A stretch of DNA of 64,000 bases from Lyngbya sp. CCAP 1446/10 (GTDB lineage Bacteria; Cyanobacteriota; Cyanobacteriia; Cyanobacteriales; Microcoleaceae). This document shows, in pieces, positions 29,418-36,700 of the stretch (its first letter is position 1; every line of letters starts with the position of its first letter). The stretch covers positions 62,001 through 126,000 of the forward strand of contig NZ_JAIGNI010000007.1 of NCBI RefSeq assembly GCF_026130175.1, written 5' to 3'. The translations under genes and the position numbers were made by a program. The notes beneath the pieces are model-generated. The model made no database searches. It was not told where the DNA came from and saw only the letters and a list, made by a program, of their open reading frames with translations.

Positions 29418-30698
29418 CTAAATTCTCACTCCAAAAGATGCGGCTAATTCCCGTTCTGGCTGCATACCAACTGTAGGCGGCATCGAGCGATTTGCTACCT
29501 GCTCAATCAGTTGTAGGTGCTGCGGTAACATTTTAGCTAAACTATAGCGTTCTAGGGCGGTTTGACGGGCCTTGACGCGAATTTCTGCCATGCGGGTAGG
29601 ATGGTCTAAAACTTCGTCGATGCGATCGGCTACTTGTTTCGGCGAGAAGTAATCGACGATTAAACCGTTTTCTCCATCGCGGATCACTTCTCTCACCGGC
29701 CCGGTATCCGAACCGATTACTAAACATCCTGCCGATAGAGATTCAATCATCGACCAAGATAGCACGAAAGGTCTGGTTAAATAAACGTGTACGTCGGATG
29801 CTTGAATTACTTTTAAATACAGTCCATAAGGTAGCGGCCCGACAAAGTGCACTCGCGACATATCTAGCGGCACTTTTTTGAGCATATGGTCTTTATAAGA
29901 CTCGCCGTTTGGTAAAGAACGACCATAACAAACTCTGTCTGAACCAACAACTACAACGTGACAGTTGGGGCGGCGTTCTTGCACATAGGCGATCGACTCA
30001 ATGAACTCTGGAAAGCCCCGATAAGGTTCCATTCCCCGCGATACGTAGGTGACAATTTCATCAACACCGGACAAGTCTAAGTTAGGCAAAACCAGTTTAG
30101 CACCGGGGTCTGGCTTGAAGTAATCTGTATCTACGCCGTCGTGGAGTACGGACAATTTTTGTTGTAATTCTGGCGGAAATTGCGATCGCTGCCAATATGT
30201 CGGCGACAAACCCCAATCACAAGAGTATAAATCGATCAGAATCGGCGCATTTTTGATTCTAATTCTTGCCATGTCGTCAACTGTTAAAGGTTCCGCCGGA
30301 TCGAAATCTGCATCGGAACCAATGGAGTGATAAAACCACTCGAAATAACACAAAAGCGGCGTATTGGGAAAAGCTTCTTTGACAAACAGTGTCGGCCCCC
30401 AACCAGAATGTCCGCAAATCACATCGGGTACAAAACCGTCTGCTTTGAGTTGTTCTGCCATTCTAAATACGGCTTGTCCATAGATAACTGCACTTTCTAA
30501 AGGGCGGACGTATTGGTGAGTCTGGGCGTTGGGTTCGCGGCTGGGGGTAAATGCTGCTTTACGAACTCCGGGAATGTTCCATTCGGGACGCTCGTTTTTA
30601 GTGCCGAAAACAACTTGATTTTTGGGATCTGCGCCTAAAGCCGTGATAATGTGGCGGTATTGGGCGGGGAAGTTGGGATGGAGAAATAATGCTTTCAT
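29418..30698 (-). CDS. GT4-type glycosyltransferase
   Basis: This 426-residue GT-B enzyme of the GT4 kind probably adds a sugar during glycan assembly on the cytoplasmic side of the membrane. The N-terminal fold begins MKALFLHPNFPAQYRHII. The C-terminal donor-binding half shows VTYVSRGMEPYRGF, VHFVGPLPYGLYLKVIQASD, IESLSAGCLVIGSDTGPVRE and GENGLIVDYFS, which carry the expected Glu and Gly positions. It is the last gene of the minus-strand polysaccharide cluster and is separated from the preceding methyltransferase gene by heptamer repeats. Donor and acceptor sugars cannot be told. Confidence 0.9.
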   Translation of the reverse strand: MKALFLHPNFPAQYRHIITALGADPKNQVVFGTKNERPEWNIPGVRKAAFTPSREPNAQTHQYVRPLESAVIYGQAVFRMAEQLKADGFVPDVICGHSGWGPTLFVKEAFPNTPLLCYFEWFYHSIGSDADFDPAEPLTVDDMARIRIKNAPILIDLYSCDWGLSPTYWQRSQFPPELQQKLSVLHDGVDTDYFKPDPGAKLVLPNLDLSGVDEIVTYVSRGMEPYRGFPEFIESIAYVQERRPNCHVVVVGSDRVCYGRSLPNGESYKDHMLKKVPLDMSRVHFVGPLPYGLYLKVIQASDVHVYLTRPFVLSWSMIESLSAGCLVIGSDTGPVREVIRDGENGLIVDYFSPKQVADRIDEVLDHPTRMAEIRVKARQTALERYSLAKMLPQHLQLIEQVANRSMPPTVGMQPERELAASFGVRI

Positions 30699-30699
30699 T

Positions 30700-30770
30700 T
30701 GGCAGTTGGCAGTTGGCAGTTGGGAGTTGGCAGTTGGCAGTTGGGAGTTGTTAGTTGTCAGTTGGCCCGA
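30700..30770. repeat. Tandem repeat (TTGGCAG/TTGGGAG)n
   Basis: About nine heptamers of TTGGCAG and TTGGGAG lie directly upstream of the GT4 start, in its 5' leader. This is the same class of repeat that stands before gatC and recN. Confidence 0.85.
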
Positions 30771-30839
30771 TTGCGCAGTCGTTGGGTTGGCAGTTGTTAG
30801 TAGAAATTCAGTATTTAACTGCGAGTAAAAGCTTTAATT

Positions 30840-32492
30840 TTACTCCTTGTAGGGGGGCGCTTTGCAGATCCAGACGCAATCTCGCGGTACTGAAGATGTA
30901 TTTTTTAGGATAATTTCATAGTTTAAATGGTTGAGAAATTTTTCCATGATTGTATCAGTCATTACTGAGAATGCAGTGCCATCTCTGCGTCCCAGTAAGT
31001 TTTTGTCCCACTCGCCGGCGAATTTTTGCCAACCCAAATCGCTGAGAATGTTGCCGTGGTGAAAGACGCAAATGCGATCGCCCCGCAGCAGTTTGGGAAT
31101 GCGTGTTAGGTAGTTGAATATGTCTACCGGTTCTACGTGTACCATTGTATCGTAGCAAAAGCATACATCCGCTGCACCGGGGGTGAGGCCGTCTAATGTT
31201 AAACCGTCGAGTTTGACGTAGGAAACGCGATCGTCTCCCAAGCGCGATCGGGCGGCTTGCAGCATTTGAGTGGAAATGTCGGCACAAATTAGGCGATCGC
31301 AATATTCTAGCAATAGCGAACCAGTTTTCCCGCCACCGATCCCAATTTCTAAAACCGTATGTTCTTTTTTGATATACGGTGCAATAAATTCCTGTTCGAT
31401 CAGCGCTTCGTATTCCGCTAAGGAATTAGCCGCACCCGCACCTTTTCCCACCCATTCATCGCCCAAATAAGCGAGTTCAGGATGATTATCTTTCCATTCT
31501 TGGGCGTAGCTGTCCCATGCCCCTTCGTAATCTATTTTAGGCTGTATTATTTCCATTGTTTTCGGTTTTTTCTGTCTCAGAATACACAAACAAAAATCAC
31601 TTGAGAGTCCTCCCGGCAAATCCATTAAGATTTTCTCAATCTCCAGCAATAATTTGACAATTGTTTCACTCTTTGGAGAGCCATCAGAAAGTTGATAGTG
31701 ATCTAACAAAGGATACATTTCGTGAAGCAATCCCCCACCTGCTTGATTCAAAAGTTCTACATCAAAATAGAATTTCAAGAAAGGAAGTATCAGCTTTGAT
31801 CTGACTGCTTCCGAAGGATCTTTCACAAATACTTGCTCAATACTTGGGCCAGCAAATGTTTCAGTTGTTCCTGACCTGAGCGTGTAGTGAAAACATTTGT
31901 AAATGCGGTTAATCAAATCGAGTTGATTTTTATTATATATATTATAGCAATCTCCGATGTATTCGTTGACAATAAAATATCCATTCGGTTTTAAACATTT
32001 CTGAATGGTTGATAAGCATCGTTCTATTTCTTTGACGTGATGCAGCGAACCAGAGCAAAAAACGATATCGTATTTTTGATCTTTATCTAAAACAAACAAA
32101 TTAAAGTCATCTTGATAAAAATTAATGTCTACTCCCGCGGCGGCGGCATCTTTTCTCGCAATTTCTAAAGAACTTTCCGAAAAATCAAAGGCATCAATTT
32201 GAGTAGCCAATCCTAATTTAGCCATCAATATTTCGTGATTTCCAACTCCGCAACCAATAGACAAAAGATTATCAAACCTTCGATCTTTGAAGAATTTATT
32301 TACTAGCCAGCTTAACCAGTAACCTTCTGTTTGTCCACCTGATAGCCGATGATTTACAGTTTTTTCAATAATCGGATTAGATAACCAGTAACCGTCCTTT
32401 ACAATTACGGCTGTTGGGTTAGATTCCCAGTAATTTTGAGCTGTTGATTTTTCAGAATTTTCATCTTCTCTACTAAAGGAATTTGATTGCAT
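30840..32492 (-). CDS. Protein with two SAM-dependent methyltransferase domains
   Basis: This 550-residue fusion carries two class I methyltransferase domains. Domain 1 (about 70-310) has the SAM loop LLSIGCGVGNHEILMAKLG, then IVFCSGSLHHVKEIERCLS and LKPNGYFIVNEY. Domain 2 (about 325-545) has the loop VLEIGIGGGKTG, then CADISTQMLQAARSRLG and DVCFCYDTMVHV. Domain 1 is roughly 85% identical by eye to the whole of the neighbouring 33690-32662 protein, including the first eleven residues. It probably methylates sugars of the exported glycan, possibly capping chains. Upstream lies a relic of the giant glycosyltransferase's 3' end. Confidence 0.88.
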   Translation of the reverse strand: MQSNSFSREDENSEKSTAQNYWESNPTAVIVKDGYWLSNPIIEKTVNHRLSGGQTEGYWLSWLVNKFFKDRRFDNLLSIGCGVGNHEILMAKLGLATQIDAFDFSESSLEIARKDAAAAGVDINFYQDDFNLFVLDKDQKYDIVFCSGSLHHVKEIERCLSTIQKCLKPNGYFIVNEYIGDCYNIYNKNQLDLINRIYKCFHYTLRSGTTETFAGPSIEQVFVKDPSEAVRSKLILPFLKFYFDVELLNQAGGGLLHEMYPLLDHYQLSDGSPKSETIVKLLLEIEKILMDLPGGLSSDFCLCILRQKKPKTMEIIQPKIDYEGAWDSYAQEWKDNHPELAYLGDEWVGKGAGAANSLAEYEALIEQEFIAPYIKKEHTVLEIGIGGGKTGSLLLEYCDRLICADISTQMLQAARSRLGDDRVSYVKLDGLTLDGLTPGAADVCFCYDTMVHVEPVDIFNYLTRIPKLLRGDRICVFHHGNILSDLGWQKFAGEWDKNLLGRRDGTAFSVMTDTIMEKFLNHLNYEIILKNTSSVPRDCVWICKAPPYKE

Positions 32493-32504
32493 ACTTTTTT
32501 ACTT

Positions 32505-32750
32505 TTGAGTTCGATTAAACGTATATTTTTTGTAAAATCAGCTTGTGTGAAAATTTGAGGGGAAGTGAATCGCTCTAAAATTGTGGTTGCTAGCTATTGA
32601 CAGGGAAATATCTTCCCGCGTCCCATACAACACAAAAATCACCCGCTAAAGTGGAAACACTCTAAAGCTCTCGCCGCCATCGGCGAACCAAACTTGTTAA
32701 AATAAGTTTACCACGATTCGCTTTCCTCCACGTTCCCAGCCACAAGTTTT
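32505..32750 (-). pseudogene. Relic of the giant glycosyltransferase 3' end
   Basis: Translated on the minus strand, this DNA reads NVEESESW, a stop, then TYFNKFGSPMAARALECFHF. The intact gene has NVHESEPWQTYFNRFGSEIA there. DNA similarity continues through GTGATTTTTGTG and CCACAATTTTA to GATTCAC. It then jumps, after an internal deletion of about 590 bp, to the last codons and trailer of the gene (ATTTTC..AAGC..ACGTT). It lies where the giant gene stands relative to the other methyltransferase, so it marks a duplicated and then collapsed gene pair. It overlaps the 3' end of the upstream methyltransferase gene. Confidence 0.85.
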
Positions 32751-33690
32751 CTAAGATTTTGAGCTTTTTCTGTCTCAGAATACACAAACAAAAATCACTT
32801 GAGAGTCCTGTCGGCAAATCCATTAAAATTGTCTCAATCTCCAGTAATAACTTGACAATTGTTTCACTTTTTGGGTCTCCATCTGAAAGCAGATCGCGAT
32901 CTAGCAAAGGGTACATTTCGTGAAGCAGACCCCCACCGGCTTGATTCAATACTTCTATATCAAAGTAGAATTTCAAGAAAGGAAGTATCAGCTTTGACCG
33001 GATTGCTTTTGAAGGATTTTTCACCAATACTTGCTCAATACTTGGACTAGCAAATCTTTCAGTTGTTCCCGACTTGAGCGTACCGTCAAAACATTTGTAA
33101 ATGCGATCGATCAAATTGAGTTGATTTTCATTGTATATATTATAGCAATCTCCTATGTATTCATTGACAATAAAATATCCATTGGGCTTTAAACATTGCT
33201 GAATTGTTGATAAGCATCGTTCTATTTCTTTGACGTGATCCAGCGAACCAGAGCAAAAAACGAGATCGTATTTTTTGTTTTGGTCTAGAGTAAATGAATT
33301 AAAGTCATCTTGATAAAAATTAATCTTGACTCCCGCTGCTGCGGCATCTTTTCTCGCAATTTCTAAAGAAGTTTCGGATAAATCAAAGGCGTCTATGTGG
33401 CGGGCTAATCCTAATTTAGCCATGAGAATTTCGTGATTTCCGACTCCGCAACCAACAGACAAAAGATTATCAAACCTTCGATTTTTGAAGAAGCTATTGA
33501 CTAGCCAGGTTAACCAGTAACCTTCTGTTTGTCCGCCTGAAAGCCGAGAGTTTACAGCTTTTTCAATAATCGGATTAGATAACCAGTAACCCGCCTTGGA
33601 AATTACGGGGCTTGGGTGAGATTCCCGGTTGGTTTGAGCTGTTTGTTTGTCGGAACTTTCATCTTCTCTACTAAAGGAATTTGATTGCAT
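32662..33690 (-). CDS. SAM-dependent methyltransferase with aberrant C-terminus
   Basis: This 342-residue paralogue of the first domain of the 550-residue protein shares MQSNSFSREDE, the SAM loop LLSVGCGVGNHEILMAKLG and LKPNGYFIVNEYIGDCYNIY. After about residue 315 (CILRQKKLKILENL) similarity ends abruptly. The last residues (WLGTWRKANRGKLIL onward) are an out-of-frame reading of decayed glycosyltransferase DNA. The second methyltransferase domain was therefore probably lost by deletion. The first domain looks intact and may still work. It starts 34 bp after the giant glycosyltransferase gene and is likely cotranscribed. Confidence 0.85.
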   Translation of the reverse strand: MQSNSFSREDESSDKQTAQTNRESHPSPVISKAGYWLSNPIIEKAVNSRLSGGQTEGYWLTWLVNSFFKNRRFDNLLSVGCGVGNHEILMAKLGLARHIDAFDLSETSLEIARKDAAAAGVKINFYQDDFNSFTLDQNKKYDLVFCSGSLDHVKEIERCLSTIQQCLKPNGYFIVNEYIGDCYNIYNENQLNLIDRIYKCFDGTLKSGTTERFASPSIEQVLVKNPSKAIRSKLILPFLKFYFDIEVLNQAGGGLLHEMYPLLDRDLLSDGDPKSETIVKLLLEIETILMDLPTGLSSDFCLCILRQKKLKILENLWLGTWRKANRGKLILTSLVRRWRREL

Positions 33691-33724
33691 ACTTTTTTAC
33701 CATTTAATTAATCTTATTGAACGT

Positions 33725-36700
33725 TTATTTTTTAGCAAAATATGCTTCGCAGAAAATCTCTGCATAAGCTTGAGTCATCTCCTCAAAAGTATTGAGTGAA
33801 TCCAAGACATATTTAGCATTTCCAGCCAACTGCTGCCGTAATGATTTATCCTCCAATAAACTCATCAAAGCTGCAACTAATTCATCCGGGCGATTGGGCG
33901 TATAAAACAAACCGTTAATTCCCGGTCTCACTTGTTCTTTGATCCCAAAAACTGGCGATGTAATAATTGGTAAATCGCAGGCCATCGCCTCCAAAATCAC
34001 TCTCGGAAAACTTTCTACACGAGAAGTGCAAACAAATATATCCGCCGCTTTGTAATACTGTCCTGGTTCCCCAGTTTCCGGGACTACCGTCACCCTTTGC
34101 CGCAAATCTTCCGGCAATGCGCCCACCATATCGGCTAATTTATTGCTGTAAATACTCGGCCGATCGCCCACAATGAAACACCTAATCTGATTGTGCCATT
34201 TTTCAGGCAAAAGCGAAAGTGCTTGAACTAAATCCTGCTGACCTTTGCGTTCGCACACTGTTCCCAGTAGCAACAATACCACATCTTGCGCTGCAACACC
34301 TAAAGTTTTTCTAGCCAACTCTGAATTCTCGGAATTTTCCAGTTTGCTCAAATCTAAACCATTGTGAATCACTGTAAAATTGTGGTGGCTATTCAGAGGC
34401 AAATACCTGTCCCGCGTTGCATCCGCCACAAAAATCACCTTATAAGGAAAGCGGAAACACTCCAAAGCCCTCGCCGCAATCTCCGAACCAAACCTATTAA
34501 AATAAGTTTGCCAAGGTTCGCTTTCGTGCACGTTCCAAACCGTAGGAATTCCGATTTGCCGCGCTGCATCAACTACAAAGAAGTTTTCTAAAGTATTAGC
34601 ATAAATTGCATCTACTTTTAGACTTTCAATTTCCTTGCTAAAACTGCGGATAGCTTCATCGTAAGCATCGCGCTGATAGATGTGTTCGAGGGGATTGTCG
34701 CGCACAATGACTTCAATTCCCTGCTGTTCGTAAGCTTGACGCAGGGGGCCGTCTGTGGTGCAAAGTACGATCGGCAAAATCACACCCTCAGCCGCCAATT
34801 TCACCGCAATTTCGTACTGATGCAGCGGCGCGCCCGTGAAATCCAGCGAATTACTGCACATCAAAACTCTAACAGGATGAATATAATTGTTTGTATTTGC
34901 TACTGACAACAAACCAGAATCAGCAAATTGTAACTCTCCCTTGTCCCTTCCATCAGTGACATCAGTGACATCAGTGACATCCGTTAAATCCGCTACAAAA
35001 TCCGTTGCTAATCTTCCTTCTTCCTTCTTCCCTCTTCCTTCTTCCTTCTTCCCTCTTCCTTCTTCCTTCTTTCCCTCTTCCGTCATAAAAACCCTGCGAG
35101 GTTGAATATGAAAATACTCATCTTCCAAAGACAAATGAGGACTATAAAAACCATCATTTTTCCCCGCATACTTGCGCCGAAAAGCCGCCACCTCTTGAGG
35201 ATTATCAGTAAAACCTCTAGAAGTTCCCTCCTTGTGCAACAACTCCGCATCGGGACAATAAACGCACCGATAACCGCGTTCTAACAATCGGTATCCGTAA
35301 TCGACATCATTATAAGCAACAGCAAAATTCTCCTCATCAAAGCCGCCCAATTCCAAGAACAATTGACGCGGAGTAATCGTGCAAGCAGCAGTTACCGCCG
35401 AGTAATTTCGCGTTACCATCGCTTGAGAAAGATAACCTCGATTATCCTTATCCATCAGCTTAAAAGCGTGACCAGCCAAACCGTGATGGAGACCGTGAAT
35501 TACCCCTGCGTGTTGAATTCTGCCGTCGGGATATAACAGCCTCGCACCGACTGCACCCACAGCGGAAATTTGAGCGTATCCCACCATTTGACTCAGCCAT
35601 CGCGGGGTGATTACTTCAGTATCATTGTTCAAAAACAACACGTATTCGCTGTCAACTTGTGCGACAGCGCGGTTGTTAATTGCCGCAAAACTAAACTTGC
35701 CTCCAGGATTTCTTATTCGCAAAACTTGACAACTTAATTGATTTAAATATTCTAAGGTTTTTGGATCGTCGCTTTCATTGTCAATGACTGCAATTTGATA
35801 ATTTTTGTAGGTTGTACTTTCTAGAGAATCGATACAGGCTTTCAGCAATTTAACTTGATTTTTAGTAGGAATAATCAAAGTTACTGACGGGCCATCATCC
35901 GGGAAATCCTGGGCAAATATGCCCAAATTTTCTTTGATTGCCCAGGCGTGCTGAGCGACACTTCCCTTAATTTTTCGGCGGTTTAGTGCGTCTTGAATGG
36001 CTTGTTGACCTGCGGAAAAACTGGATGGTTTCGCGGCTCCAGATACGGCTGTAGAACCTGGTGCGGTTCGCCAGTGATAAAGCACTAGGGGCAGGTGGGC
36101 GACGTGGCGAGAAATTTCGGTTGCTCTTAAGGCAAAATCGTAATCTTGCGAGCCTTCAAAACCGAGCCGCAAGCCGCCTATTTGTTCAAAAATTTCTTTT
36201 TTTACGGCGCACAAATGACCGAGATACATATAGGAAAGCAGCAGTTCCGGCGACCATTCTGGTTTGAATTGCGGGGCGAATCGATGACCTTTGGTGTCGA
36301 TTTTGTCGTCGTCTGAGTAGAGAAAATCGGTGGTTGGATGGGTGGCAAAATATAGCGCGACTTCGCCTAATGCGTCGGGAGTTAGTTCGTCGTCGTTGTC
36401 TAAAAACAGGATGATGTCGCCTGTGGCGAGGGCGGCGGCGCTGTTGGTTGCGGCGCTGATGTTGCCGTTTTCTGTGCGAAATGTGATGCGGATACGATCG
36501 TCCTTTTCGGCCCAGTCTTTCAAAGTTTCAGCAACCGTAGCATCGGTACTGCAATCATCGGCGATACAGAGTTCCCAGTTTTGATAGACTTGATGGATTA
36601 CACTGTCGATCGCACTTTCGAGAAAATCTATCTGCGGATTGTACACTGGCATCACCACCGAAATTTTCGGCAGCGCTTCCCCACAGGATTTTAACCGAGA

